From Lentzea alba (GTDB taxonomy: Bacteria; Actinomycetota; Actinomycetes; Mycobacteriales; Pseudonocardiaceae): a DNA stretch of 64,000 bases. This document shows positions 49,483 to 58,928 of the stretch, in pieces. The stretch lies in assembly GCF_011067745.1 (NCBI RefSeq), contig NZ_JAAMPJ010000013.1, forward strand, positions 186,001-250,000, in the 5' to 3' direction. The position numbers were made by a program, and so were the translations under genes. The notes under the pieces are model-generated. The model was not told the DNA's origin, did no database searches, and saw only the letters and a program-made list of their open reading frames with translations. Positions within the stretch are counted from its first letter, which is position 1; the number at the start of each line of letters is the position of its first letter.

Positions 49483-51357
49483 ATGCGCAACACCCAGTCG
49501 ATCCGCGGACCGGTCGTCCCGTCCCGCGGACCTCTCCGTCCATTGGGGACGGACGAGGTGCGCATCACCGGTGGCTTCTGGGCACCCCGGCAGCGGGTCA
49601 ACGGCGAGGCGACGCTCGGCCACGCGCTGGAGTGGATGGACGAACTGGGCTGGACCGGCAACTTCACCAGCGTCGGCAACGGTTCGGGCTCCCGGGAGCG
49701 CAAGGGCCGGGAGTTCTCCGACTCCGAGGTCTACAAGATCGTCGAGGCGATGTCGTGGGAACACGGCAGGTCCCCGGACCCAGCGCTCGACGCGCGCATC
49801 GACGCGCTCACGTCCCAGATCGCCGGTGCCCAGGCCGAGGACGGCTACCTCAGCACCTCGTTCGGCCGGGACTGGCAGCGGCCGCGCTACAGCGATCTGG
49901 CGTGGGGACACGAGCTCTACTGCGTCGGGCACCTGTTGCAGGCGGCGGTCGCCAGGACGAGGACCGCGGGCGCGGGGCCGTTGCTGGACGTCGCCCGCCG
50001 CGCCGCCGACCACGTCTGCGAGACGTTCGGACCGGACACCACGGGGGTCTGCGGGCATCCGGAGATCGAGACAGCGCTGGTGGAACTCGCGCGGCTGACA
50101 GGGGAGCAGCGCTACCTCGACCAGGCCGCGTCGTTCGTCGAGCGGCGTGGCTACCGCACCCTGCCCGCGCACGAGTTCGGCTGGTCCTACTTCAACGACG
50201 ACATCCCGGTGCGCAAGGCGACCGTCCTGCGGGGACACGCGGTGCGCTCGCTGTACCTGGCGTGCGGAGCCGTGGACGTAGCCGTCGAAACGGACGACGA
50301 CGACCTGCTGGGCGCGGTGGCCGAGCAGTTCGACCGCGCGTGGGCTCGGCGCACGCACATCACCGGCGGCATGGGGTCGCGGCACCAGGACGAGGCGTTC
50401 GGCGACGACTTCGTGTTGCCCGCAGACCGCGCGTACGCCGAAACCTGTGCGGGCGTGGCCACCGTGATGCTTGCCCAGCGCCTGCTCCTGGCCACCGGCG
50501 ACAACCGCTACGCCGGGATCGCGGACCGCGTGCTGCACAACCTGATCGCCGGCGCGATCGGCGACGACGGCCGGAGCTTCTTCTACGCCAACACGTTGCA
50601 CCAACGCACGATCGTCCAGCCGCAGGCCGGTGGCGAGCGGCTCGACGTCGGCGGGCTCAGGGCGCCGTGGCGCGAGGTGTCGTGTTGCCTGCCGAACATC
50701 GCACGGCTGCTGGCAAGCCTCTCGTCGTACCTCGTCACCGCTGACGACACCGGCCTGCGGGTGCACCAGTACGCCGACTGCGACGTGGAAACCAGGCTCG
50801 CCGACGGCCGCGAGGTCGGCCTCGAGGTGCGCACGTCGTACCCGGAAGGGGGAGACGTGGCCGTGCGGGTGGCCAGGAGCGGCGGTCCCTGGTCCATCAC
50901 CCTGCGCGTCCCCGACTGGGCGACCGGGGCGGTGCTCGTCGTGGATCACGAGCGTCGCCCGGTCGCGCCAGGAGACGTCGTCCTGACCCGCGACTGGACC
51001 GCGGGTCAGGAGATCCGGCTGGAGCTGCCCACGCAGCCCAGGTTCACCTGGCCGGATCCGCGCATCGACGCGGTGCGCGGCTGTGTCGCGGTCGAACGCG
51101 GGCCGCTCGTGCTGTGCGCCGAGTCGTTGGGGGACCACGATCTCGACGCGCTGCGGGTCTGCGTCGGGCACAGCCCGGAGCAGGCAGGTGACGGCGCGGT
51201 GGTGCGGGCCAGGTTCGAGTCCCTGCTCGATTCCTCGTGGCCGTACGGGGAACCGTCGGCCCGGACCGGCACGTCCGTCCCGCTGCACCTCACGCCCTAC
51301 CACCGCTGGGCCCGCCGAGGCCCGTCCACCATGCGGGTCTGGCTTCCCAGCGCCTGA
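49483..51357 (+). CDS. GH127 beta-L-arabinofuranosidase, intracellular
   Basis: 624 aa, ATG 49483 (GTG 49474 possible). GH127 (former DUF1680) hallmarks: FWAPRQRVNGEATL, GHELYCVGHLLQAAVA, HITGGMGSRHQDEAFGDDFVLP, AYAETCAGVATVMLAQRLLLATGD and the metal-site cysteines in REVSCCLPNIARLLASL. No signal peptide, so it works in the cytoplasm on imported oligosaccharides. HypBA1-type enzymes release L-arabinose from beta-linked arabinofuranosyl chains of plant hydroxyproline-rich proteins. First gene of the operon with the ABC importer. Confidence 0.9.
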   Translation: MRNTQSIRGPVVPSRGPLRPLGTDEVRITGGFWAPRQRVNGEATLGHALEWMDELGWTGNFTSVGNGSGSRERKGREFSDSEVYKIVEAMSWEHGRSPDPALDARIDALTSQIAGAQAEDGYLSTSFGRDWQRPRYSDLAWGHELYCVGHLLQAAVARTRTAGAGPLLDVARRAADHVCETFGPDTTGVCGHPEIETALVELARLTGEQRYLDQAASFVERRGYRTLPAHEFGWSYFNDDIPVRKATVLRGHAVRSLYLACGAVDVAVETDDDDLLGAVAEQFDRAWARRTHITGGMGSRHQDEAFGDDFVLPADRAYAETCAGVATVMLAQRLLLATGDNRYAGIADRVLHNLIAGAIGDDGRSFFYANTLHQRTIVQPQAGGERLDVGGLRAPWREVSCCLPNIARLLASLSSYLVTADDTGLRVHQYADCDVETRLADGREVGLEVRTSYPEGGDVAVRVARSGGPWSITLRVPDWATGAVLVVDHERRPVAPGDVVLTRDWTAGQEIRLELPTQPRFTWPDPRIDAVRGCVAVERGPLVLCAESLGDHDLDALRVCVGHSPEQAGDGAVVRARFESLLDSSWPYGEPSARTGTSVPLHLTPYHRWARRGPSTMRVWLPSA

Positions 51358-51379
51358 CCACAGTCTCAAAGGAGAGACA

Positions 51380-52624
51380 GTGAAAGCGATGCTCGCGGCA
51401 GTCACACTGCTGCTGGCCACCGCCGCGTGCGGTGCGGAAGAACCCGGTGCCGCCGACGACGGTGCGACCCTCACGTTGTGGACCCGTGCGGCGACCGAGT
51501 CGGTGTCCAAGGCCTATGCCGACGCCTACAACGCCTCGCACAAGAACAAGATCGAGGTCACCGCGTACCCCAACGAGGAGTACCCGGCGAAGCTGGCCTC
51601 GGCCGCGGGCGCGAAGTCGTTGCCGGATCTCTTCGCCGCGGACGTGGTGTTCGCACCGCAGTACGCCGCCCAAGGACTGTGGGCAGATGTCTCCGACCAG
51701 TTCAAGTCCTTGCCGTTCAAGGACTCCGTAGCCCCCTCCCACGTCCGTGCGGGAACGTGGGAGGGCCACAACTTCGCCGTGCCGCACACTATCGACCTGT
51801 CGGTGATGCTCTACAACAAGGACCTCTACACGAAGGCCGGCCTCGACCCGGAGAAGCCGCCGCGCACGCTCGCGGAGTTCGCCGAGCACGCCCGCAAGAT
51901 CGACAAGCTCGGCGAGGACGTGCACGGCACGTACTTCGGCGGCAACTGCGGCGGTTGCGTCGAGTTCACCTTCTGGCCCTCGGTGTGGGCCGCCGGTGGT
52001 GAGGTGCTCGACAACGACGGTCGCAGCGGGAAGGTCGACTCACCCGAGATGGCCGAGGTCTTCGCCGTGTACCGCGATCTCTACGACCAGGGCGTCGCGT
52101 CGCCCGCGTCGAAGGGCGAGGCGGGCCCGACCTGGCTCGGCGCGCTACAGGGCGGGAAGGTCGGCATCGCCCCCGGTCCCTCGGTCTGGCTCGACGCCAT
52201 CGAGTCCAAGGGCGTGAAGACGGGGCTCGCACCGATTCCCGGCATCACCGGCGGTGAGTCCACGTTCCTCGGCGGCGACGCGATCGGCATCGGCGCCACG
52301 AGCGCGAAAACCGAGCAGGCGTGGGACTTCCTGGCCTGGACGATGTCCGAGGAAGCACAGGTCGAGGTGATCGCGAAACGCAAGGGCGTGCCGTTCCGCA
52401 CCGACCTCGCGTCGAACAAGTACTCCTCGGCGGATCCGCGGCTCGTCACGGCCAACGGGCTGGTGGCCAAGGGGAAGACGCCGTACGCGCGCAACTTCAA
52501 CGCCACCTTCAACGACCCGCAGGGGCCGTGGCTGACCACCGTGCGCGGTGCGCTGTTCGGCGACGCCAGCTCCGCGCTCATGACCGGCAACGAGGCGATC
52601 ACCAAGTCGTTGCGGCAGGAGTGA
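51380..52624 (+). CDS. Carbohydrate ABC transporter substrate-binding lipoprotein
   Basis: 414 aa, GTG 51380 with GGAGAG upstream. Lipoprotein signal with lipobox LLATAAC. Family 1 sugar-binding fold: LTLWTRAATESVSKAYADAYNASHKNKIEVTAYPNEEYPAKLASAAGAKSLPDLFAADVVFAPQYA, with typical WAAGGEVLDNDG and aromatic residues for sugar stacking. Captures oligosaccharides outside the cell for the two permeases downstream. No ATPase gene is in the operon, so a shared MsiK-like ATPase elsewhere is expected. Confidence 0.93.
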   Translation: MKAMLAAVTLLLATAACGAEEPGAADDGATLTLWTRAATESVSKAYADAYNASHKNKIEVTAYPNEEYPAKLASAAGAKSLPDLFAADVVFAPQYAAQGLWADVSDQFKSLPFKDSVAPSHVRAGTWEGHNFAVPHTIDLSVMLYNKDLYTKAGLDPEKPPRTLAEFAEHARKIDKLGEDVHGTYFGGNCGGCVEFTFWPSVWAAGGEVLDNDGRSGKVDSPEMAEVFAVYRDLYDQGVASPASKGEAGPTWLGALQGGKVGIAPGPSVWLDAIESKGVKTGLAPIPGITGGESTFLGGDAIGIGATSAKTEQAWDFLAWTMSEEAQVEVIAKRKGVPFRTDLASNKYSSADPRLVTANGLVAKGKTPYARNFNATFNDPQGPWLTTVRGALFGDASSALMTGNEAITKSLRQE

Positions 52625-52627
52625 GTC

Positions 52628-53449
52628 GTGCGCAGGCGAGCGGTGACCGGAGCCCTGTACGCCACGCCCGCCGCGGTGCTGGTGGGGCTGTTCTTCGTGG
52701 TTCCGCTGCTGCTCGTCGGCTGGATGTCGCTGAACCGGTGGCCGTTGCTCGGCAAACCGAGGTTCAACGCGCCGGCCAACTACACCGGCGTGGTGGACAA
52801 CGCGCTGCTGACGTCCGCGGCCTGGTTCACCGTTCAGTACACGGTGCTGATCACCGTGCTGCTGTTCGTGGTCGCGTTCGGGCTCGCGCTGCTGGTGCAG
52901 AACCGGCGGAAGGGCGTGGGGTTCTTCCGCACCGCGTTCTTCCTGCCGATGGCGGTCGGGTTCGCCAGCGCCTCGCTGTTGTTCCTCGGTCTGCTGAGCG
53001 AGGAGATCGGGCCGTTTCCCGGCACCGGTGACAGCTCGGCGCTGGGCTCGGCCGTGCTGCTGGTGCTGTGGCGGTTCGCCGGGTTCAACATGCTGATCCT
53101 GCTGACCGGGCTGCAGGCGATCCCGCTCGACGTCTACGAGGCCGCGCGGATCGACGGTGCCACCCGCTGGCAGACGTTTCGCCGCATCACCGTGCCGATG
53201 ATGCGGCCGACGATCGCGCTGGTGCTGACGATGATGACCACCGGGTCGCTGCTCGCGTTCGACCAGTTCTGGATCCTCACCAGGGGAGGCCCGGACAACA
53301 GCACCACCTCGCTCGTGATGGTGATCTACCGGGAGGCGTTCATCCGTCTCGACCTCGGCTCGGCGGCCGGGATCTCGGTCGTGCTGCTGGTGCTGCTCGC
53401 GGTGTTCAGCACGGTCCAGCTCGCCGTCCTGCGCAGGAGGTCGGCATGA
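52628..53449 (+). CDS. Carbohydrate ABC permease, MalF-like
   Basis: 273 aa, three bases after the SBP gene. Six helices with the EAA loop EAARIDGATRWQTFRRITVPMMRPT and a start typical of MalF/LacF-like CUT1 permeases. Coupled to the second permease by ATGA. Confidence 0.94.
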   Translation: MRRRAVTGALYATPAAVLVGLFFVVPLLLVGWMSLNRWPLLGKPRFNAPANYTGVVDNALLTSAAWFTVQYTVLITVLLFVVAFGLALLVQNRRKGVGFFRTAFFLPMAVGFASASLLFLGLLSEEIGPFPGTGDSSALGSAVLLVLWRFAGFNMLILLTGLQAIPLDVYEAARIDGATRWQTFRRITVPMMRPTIALVLTMMTTGSLLAFDQFWILTRGGPDNSTTSLVMVIYREAFIRLDLGSAAGISVVLLVLLAVFSTVQLAVLRRRSA

Positions 53450-54231
53450 GGACCTACTGGTTCACGGGCACCGCGCTCGCCATCCTGTTCCTGTTCCCGC
53501 TGCTGTGGAGCGGATGGGCGTCGGTGCGCACGGACACCGGGTTCGGCACGGAGAACTACGTGCGGCTCTTCACCTCCGGCAACGGCATCCAGCCGGTGCA
53601 CGTGCTCAACAGCGTGCTGGTGAGCACGATGACGGTCGCCGGCACGCTGGTCGTGTCCACGTTCGCCGGCTACGCGTTCGGACGGTTCCGCTTTCCCGGC
53701 CGCGACCTGCTCTTCCTGCTCACGCTCGCGATCCTGATGGTGCCATACGCGACGATCCTGATCGCGCTGTACGTGCTGCTCGGCTGGCTCGGCCTGGAGG
53801 ACTCGCTGATCGGCCTGAGCCTCGTGTTGATCGTGTTCCAGCTGCCGTTCTCGGTCTTCATGATGCGCAACAGCTTCGAGGCCGTGCCGATCGAGCTGGA
53901 GGAGTCCGCCCGCGTCGACGGGTGCACGAGCTTCGGCACGCTGGTGCGGATCATGCTGCCCGCCGTGCGGCCCGGTCTGGTCACCGTCGGACTGTTCGCG
54001 TTCCTCGCTTCCTGGAGCGAGTTCTTCGCTCCCCTGATCCTGCTCAACTCGACCGACAAGTTCACCACGGTTCTCGCCGTGGTCAACATGCGCACCGCGA
54101 GCCACGGCTCGATCGACTACGCCGCGTTGGAGGCGGGAGTGGTGTTCATGGCCGCGCCCTGCCTGGTGCTGTTCGCGTTCATGCAACGCAGCTACGTCCG
54201 GGGGTTCACCTCGGGCGCCCTGAAAGGCTGA
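53446..54231 (+). CDS. Carbohydrate ABC permease, MalG-like
   Basis: 261 aa, ATG 53446. Six helices; EAA-like loop EESARVDGCTSFGTLVRIMLPAVRPGLVTVG; MPYATILIALYVLLGWLGLEDS-type segment. Second CUT1 permease forming the channel with 52628-53449. Confidence 0.94.
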   Translation: MRTYWFTGTALAILFLFPLLWSGWASVRTDTGFGTENYVRLFTSGNGIQPVHVLNSVLVSTMTVAGTLVVSTFAGYAFGRFRFPGRDLLFLLTLAILMVPYATILIALYVLLGWLGLEDSLIGLSLVLIVFQLPFSVFMMRNSFEAVPIELEESARVDGCTSFGTLVRIMLPAVRPGLVTVGLFAFLASWSEFFAPLILLNSTDKFTTVLAVVNMRTASHGSIDYAALEAGVVFMAAPCLVLFAFMQRSYVRGFTSGALKG

Positions 54232-54241
54232 GGAGGCTCGG

Positions 54242-55066
54242 ATGATCCGTTTGTGGAAAGGATTCGTGGCCGCTCTCTTCGCGGCGGTGATGGCGGTCGG
54301 CGTGGCGTCTCCGGCGAGAGCGGACCACGGGTGGACACCGCCGTCGAACCTGGTGACCCCGTTGAACCAGGTCTGGCAGCACGTGGAAAGCACGTACGGC
54401 AACCTCTACGGCTTCCGCAACTACGGCTGGGACCAGATCTTCACCAACGGCGGCTACCTGAACTTCTGCGTGCGCTGGGACTCGCCCCAGCCGGTGACCG
54501 CGCAGCAGCGGGACGCGGTGCACGCCCAGCTCGCCCGGCAGTACAAGAAGTGGATGGACGCGATGGTGGGTCACAACCACTTCCCGTACGCGTCCGTGCC
54601 CATCAAGGTCGTCGGCTGGGCGGTGCGTGACCGCAACCAGTTGAAGTGGAACGACAACTCGGTCGACATCTACGTCAACGACATCAGGGAGAACGCTCCG
54701 CAGTGCTCGGAAGGGTGCGGCAGGTTCTTCAACCGCAACGGCACGTACCCGCGCTGCCCCGGTGGCGTCGCGCGGCACTACGACCAGTCGTTGTGGCTCA
54801 CGGCCGGCTTCGGCGGCGGGGCCGGCGGTGACTGGGGTCAACGGATCGGCAGCGAGTACTTCATGGGCAACCTGAACTCGTCGGACGTGCACATCTTCCT
54901 GCACGAGGTCGGGCACACGTTCGGTCTGGACGACTTCTACGACTGGACACCGAGCGGGGTCGGCGGGTTCATCATGAAGGCCGGCAGCTCGACCGTGATC
55001 ACCGAGTTCGACAAGTGGATGTTGCGCGACTGGTGGCGGCATCTGAAGAACCGGTACGGGTACTGA
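54242..55066 (+). CDS. Secreted zincin-like protein 3
   Basis: 274 aa, ATG with GGAGG upstream. Signal peptide to about residue 27. Zinc site FLHEVGHTFGLDDFYDW (His221, Glu222, His225, HExxHxxGLDD) and FIMKAGSS as a possible Met-turn; four cysteines in PQCSEGCGRFF...PRCPGG and FCVRW. A fungal and bacterial family of extracellular proteins with this site is often found with plant cell-wall enzymes. Lies inside the glycosidase operon, one base overlapping the next GH127 gene. Confidence 0.83.
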   Translation: MIRLWKGFVAALFAAVMAVGVASPARADHGWTPPSNLVTPLNQVWQHVESTYGNLYGFRNYGWDQIFTNGGYLNFCVRWDSPQPVTAQQRDAVHAQLARQYKKWMDAMVGHNHFPYASVPIKVVGWAVRDRNQLKWNDNSVDIYVNDIRENAPQCSEGCGRFFNRNGTYPRCPGGVARHYDQSLWLTAGFGGGAGGDWGQRIGSEYFMGNLNSSDVHIFLHEVGHTFGLDDFYDWTPSGVGGFIMKAGSSTVITEFDKWMLRDWWRHLKNRYGY

Positions 55067-57495
55067 TGAATCTCCCTTCTCGACGCACTGTGTTGCGTGC
55101 GGGCGCGTTCGCCGTTGCGGCAGCGGCGTTGCCCGCACGCGCGCTCGCCGCGGCACGCCCCGACATCGGGGTGTCCGCCGAGCTCTTCCCGCTGGGATCG
55201 GTGTCCCTGTTACCCGGACCGTTCCGGGACAACACCACCCGCACCCACGCCTACCTCAAGTTCCTCGACCCGGACCGGCTGCTGCACACGTTCCGTCGAA
55301 ACGTCTCGCTGCCCTCCGACGTCGTCCCTTGTGGAGGGTGGGAGTCACCCACCACCGAACTGCGCGGCCATTCGACGGGACACGTGCTGACCGCGCTGGC
55401 CCAGGCGTACGCCGCCACCGGTGACACGGCGTTCTCCACCAAGGCGAACTACCTGGTCGAGCAGCTTGCCGTGTGCCAGGACCGGGCCCGGACCGCCGGC
55501 TTCAGCACCGGCTACCTGTCGGCGTTCCCGGAGAGTTTCATCGGCCGGGTCGAGGCGCGCGAACAGGTCTGGGCGCCGTACTACACCCTGCACAAGATCA
55601 TGGCCGGCCTGCTCGACGTGCACCTGCTCACCGGCAACGCACGGGCGCTGACCGTCCTCACCCAGAAGGCGTCGTGGGCGTCCTGGCGCAACGGCAGGCT
55701 GACCTACGACCAGCGGCAGAACATGCTCGACACCGAGTTCGGCGGCATGAACGAGGTGCTGGCGAACCTCTACCAGCTCACCGGCGACCCGGCGCACCTC
55801 ACCGCCGCGCAGTACTTCGACCACGCGGAGATCTTCGACCCGTTGGCGCAGAACCGGGACGCGTTGAACGGCTACCACGCCAACACCCAGATCCCCAAGG
55901 CGATCGGCGCGATCCGCGAGTACCACGCGACGGGCACGACCAGATATCGCGACATCGCGAGCAACTTCTGGGAGATCGTCGTCGGTGCGCACAGCTATGC
56001 GATCGGCGGCAACTCCAACGGCGAGTACTTCAAGGCACCCGGCCGGATCGCGTCCGAACTGTCGGACAACACCTGCGAGTGCTGCAACTCCTACAACATG
56101 CTGAAGCTCACCGCACAGCTGTTCCGGGGCAATCCCAGTGACGTGCGGTACTTCGACTTCTACGAGAAGACGCTCTACAACCACCTGCTGGGCGGGCAGA
56201 ACCCGAACTCGACCCACGGCCACCACAGCTACTACGTGCCGTTGCGGCCGGGCGGCATCCGCACGTACAGCAACGACTACGACAACTTCACCTGCTGCCA
56301 CGGCACCGGGATGGAGACCAACACCGCGCACACCGGCCGCGTCTACGCCCACTCCGGCACCACCCTCTACGTCAACCTGTTCATCGCCTCCACGGTGAAC
56401 TGGCGAGGTTTCACCGTGCGACAGGACACCTCCTTCCCGGAGACCGCGGCCACGAAGCTGACGATCACCGGCTCCGGAACGTTCGAGTTGCGGGTGCGCA
56501 TCCCGAGTTGGGCCGCGGGCGCGCAGATCCGCGTCAACGGAACGCCGCAGGCACCGGTCACGCCGGGTTCGTACGCCTCGATCAACCGCACCTGGGCGAG
56601 CGGTGACGTCGTGGACGTCAGCTTGCCGATGACCTTGCAGCGGGAGTCCACCCCGGACAACCGCACGGTGCAGGCGGTCAAGCACGGGCCGATCGTGCTG
56701 GCGGGCGCGTACGGCACGAACAACCTCTCGTCGATGCCGACCCTGCAGCCGTCGACGATCAGGCCCACGTCGACGCCCTTGCAGTACACGGCCACGGCGA
56801 GCACGGGCCAGGTGACGCTGCTGCCGTTCTACAAGGTCCACGGGCAGCGCTACACCGTCTACTGGACCGTCGCCGAGACGCCACCGTTCATCGCGCACTA
56901 CCCGTTCGACGGCAACGCCAACGACGCCACCGGCAACGGCATGACCGCCACCCTCGCCGGCGGCACGGCCTGGACGACCGGCCGCAGCGGGCAGGCGGTC
57001 GACCTGTCGGGCAGTGGCGCGCACGTCGTGCTGCCGTCCGGTCTGCTCGCCGGCGCGGTGGCGTTCAGCGTCGCCACCTGGGTCCGGCTGGACACCGTGA
57101 CGACCTGGTCGCGGGTGTTCGACTTCGGTTCCGGCACCGGGGCCTACGCCTTCCTCACCCCGCGCAGTTCGGCGGGCGGAGCGAGGTTCGCCGTCACCAC
57201 GGGCGGCGCGGGCGCGGAGCAGCAGATCAACGCACCGACGGCACTTCCACAGGGTGTGTGGACGCACGTCGCGGTGACGCAGAACGGTGATCTCGGCGTT
57301 CTGTACGTCAACGGTCTCGAAGTCGCGCGCAACTCGGCGATGACGGTGCGACCAGGCAACACCACGCAGAACTGGATCGGGCGTTCCCAGTACGGAGGCG
57401 ACCCGTTCCTCGACGGCGCCGTGGACTCGTTCCGCGTCTACGGCCGCGCTCTCACCGCCGCTGAGGTCGCGAACCTCCACTCCACCGGCACGTAA
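55066..57495 (+). CDS. Secreted GH127 beta-L-arabinofuranosidase with C-terminal LamG domain
   Basis: 809 aa, ATG overlapping the previous stop. Twin-arginine signal SRRTVLRAGAFAVAAAALP. GH127-type catalytic part (about 40-640): HSTGHVLTALAQAYAATGD, EQVWAPYYTLHKIMAGLLDVHLLTGN, NTCECCNSYNMLKLTAQLF, NFTCCHGTGMETNTAH (clustered cysteines for metal) . Residues about 640-809 form a LamG/concanavalin-like domain (ATGNGMTATLAGGTAWTTGRSGQAVDLSGSG ... VDSFRVYGRALTAAEV). The Tat route suggests folding with its metal before export. Confidence 0.9.
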   Translation: MNLPSRRTVLRAGAFAVAAAALPARALAAARPDIGVSAELFPLGSVSLLPGPFRDNTTRTHAYLKFLDPDRLLHTFRRNVSLPSDVVPCGGWESPTTELRGHSTGHVLTALAQAYAATGDTAFSTKANYLVEQLAVCQDRARTAGFSTGYLSAFPESFIGRVEAREQVWAPYYTLHKIMAGLLDVHLLTGNARALTVLTQKASWASWRNGRLTYDQRQNMLDTEFGGMNEVLANLYQLTGDPAHLTAAQYFDHAEIFDPLAQNRDALNGYHANTQIPKAIGAIREYHATGTTRYRDIASNFWEIVVGAHSYAIGGNSNGEYFKAPGRIASELSDNTCECCNSYNMLKLTAQLFRGNPSDVRYFDFYEKTLYNHLLGGQNPNSTHGHHSYYVPLRPGGIRTYSNDYDNFTCCHGTGMETNTAHTGRVYAHSGTTLYVNLFIASTVNWRGFTVRQDTSFPETAATKLTITGSGTFELRVRIPSWAAGAQIRVNGTPQAPVTPGSYASINRTWASGDVVDVSLPMTLQRESTPDNRTVQAVKHGPIVLAGAYGTNNLSSMPTLQPSTIRPTSTPLQYTATASTGQVTLLPFYKVHGQRYTVYWTVAETPPFIAHYPFDGNANDATGNGMTATLAGGTAWTTGRSGQAVDLSGSGAHVVLPSGLLAGAVAFSVATWVRLDTVTTWSRVFDFGSGTGAYAFLTPRSSAGGARFAVTTGGAGAEQQINAPTALPQGVWTHVAVTQNGDLGVLYVNGLEVARNSAMTVRPGNTTQNWIGRSQYGGDPFLDGAVDSFRVYGRALTAAEVANLHSTGT

Positions 57496-57506
57496 AGGGA
57501 GGATCG

Positions 57507-58928
57507 ATGCGCGCCACCCTGCTCCGTACATCTCTTCTGGGCGCCGCGATCGCACTACTGGCAGGCGTTGTCGTCGCGACGCCTGCCAGCGCGGCCAACC
57601 CGATCATCACCTCGATCTACACCGCCGACCCGGCCCCGCTGGTCGTCGGCAACACCATGTACGTCTACGCCGGACGGGACGAAGCCGCGTCCGGCCAGCA
57701 GAACTTCCTCATGCGCGAATGGCGCGTGCTGTCCACCACCGACGCCGCCACCTGGACCGACCACGGCGCCAAGGCGAACATCGGCACGTTCCGCTGGGCG
57801 GGCGCCGACGCGTGGGCCAGTGAGGTCGAACCGCGGGGCGGCAAGTACTACTGGTACACCTCGGTCAACGGCAACGGCGCCGGGTGGATGGACATCGGCG
57901 TCGCGGTCGGCGACAGCCCGCTCGGTCCGTTCACCGACGCCAAGGGCGGCCCGCTGATCAGCGACAGCACGCCCAACTCGTCCGGACTCAACATCGACCC
58001 CACGGTCTTCACCGACGACGACGGCCAGGCCTACCTCTACTGGGGCAGCTACTGGGGCGCGCGGGCGGCGAAGCTGAAGCCGAACATGATCGAACTGGAC
58101 GGCCCGGTCGTGACCCCGCAGGGGCTGGACAACTTCTGGGAAGCGCCGTTCATGTTCAAGCGCAACGGCCTCTACTACATGATCTACGCGGCCAACGACA
58201 CCAACGGCTGCGTCACCTCGTCCAGCTACGCCTGCCAGCGCTACGCCACCGCCACCAGCCCGATGGGGCCGTGGACGCACCGCGGCGTCGTGCTCGGCCA
58301 GGTCTCGTCGACCACCAACCACGCGGGCGTCGCGCAGTTCAACGGCGAGTGGTACATGGTCTACCACAACGCGAACGCGCCCGGCGGCGGCAACTTCCGC
58401 CGGTCCGTGGCCGTCGACCTGTTGCGCTTCAACGCCGACGGCACGATGCAGCGCGTCACCCAGACCACCACGGGTCCGCCGCCGAACCCCGGCGGCCCTC
58501 CCGCCGGCAACATCGCGTTGAGCGCCACCGCGACCACGTCCTACGTGTCGCCGTGGGAGACCCTGTCCGCAGTCAACAACGGTGCCACACCGACGAGTTC
58601 GGCGGACCGGTCGAACCTCGTGTACGGCAACTGGCCCGAGCAGGGCACGCAGTGGATCGAGTACACCTGGCCGTCCGCCAGATCGATCAACCGCACGGCC
58701 GTCTACTGGTTCGACGACGACCAGGGCATCGACCTGCCCGCGTCGTGCCGCGTGCAGTACTGGACCGGCAGCGCCTACGCCGACCTGCCCGGCTCGTGCG
58801 GGACGGCCGCGAACACCTTCAACACCCTCTCGTTCCCCACCGTGTCCACGACCCGGTTGCGGTTGAACATCACCGCGAAGACCGGCCTTTCGACGGGAGT
58901 CCTGGAATGGCAAGCATTCGCCGCCTGA
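57507..58928 (+). CDS. Secreted GH43 glycosidase with discoidin-like C-terminal domain
   Basis: 473 aa, ATG with GGGAGG upstream. Signal peptide to about residue 30. Five-bladed GH43 propeller with catalytic base Asp in YTADPAPLV, pKa-modulating Asp in LNIDPTVFTDDDG and acid Glu in NFWEAPFMFKRNGLYYMIY. After a Pro/Gly linker (GPPPNPGGPPAG), residues about 335-473 form an F5/8-type (CBM32-like) domain. GH43 covers arabinofuranosidases, xylosidases and exo-beta-1,3-galactanases; the context favours arabinofuranosidase or galactanase. Confidence 0.88.
   Translation: MRATLLRTSLLGAAIALLAGVVVATPASAANPIITSIYTADPAPLVVGNTMYVYAGRDEAASGQQNFLMREWRVLSTTDAATWTDHGAKANIGTFRWAGADAWASEVEPRGGKYYWYTSVNGNGAGWMDIGVAVGDSPLGPFTDAKGGPLISDSTPNSSGLNIDPTVFTDDDGQAYLYWGSYWGARAAKLKPNMIELDGPVVTPQGLDNFWEAPFMFKRNGLYYMIYAANDTNGCVTSSSYACQRYATATSPMGPWTHRGVVLGQVSSTTNHAGVAQFNGEWYMVYHNANAPGGGNFRRSVAVDLLRFNADGTMQRVTQTTTGPPPNPGGPPAGNIALSATATTSYVSPWETLSAVNNGATPTSSADRSNLVYGNWPEQGTQWIEYTWPSARSINRTAVYWFDDDQGIDLPASCRVQYWTGSAYADLPGSCGTAANTFNTLSFPTVSTTRLRLNITAKTGLSTGVLEWQAFAA

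Noticed and set aside
48367..51510. Minus-strand 1047-codon frame ending as LacI
   Set aside because: Only the last 336 codons match LacI; the remainder is the antisense of GH127.
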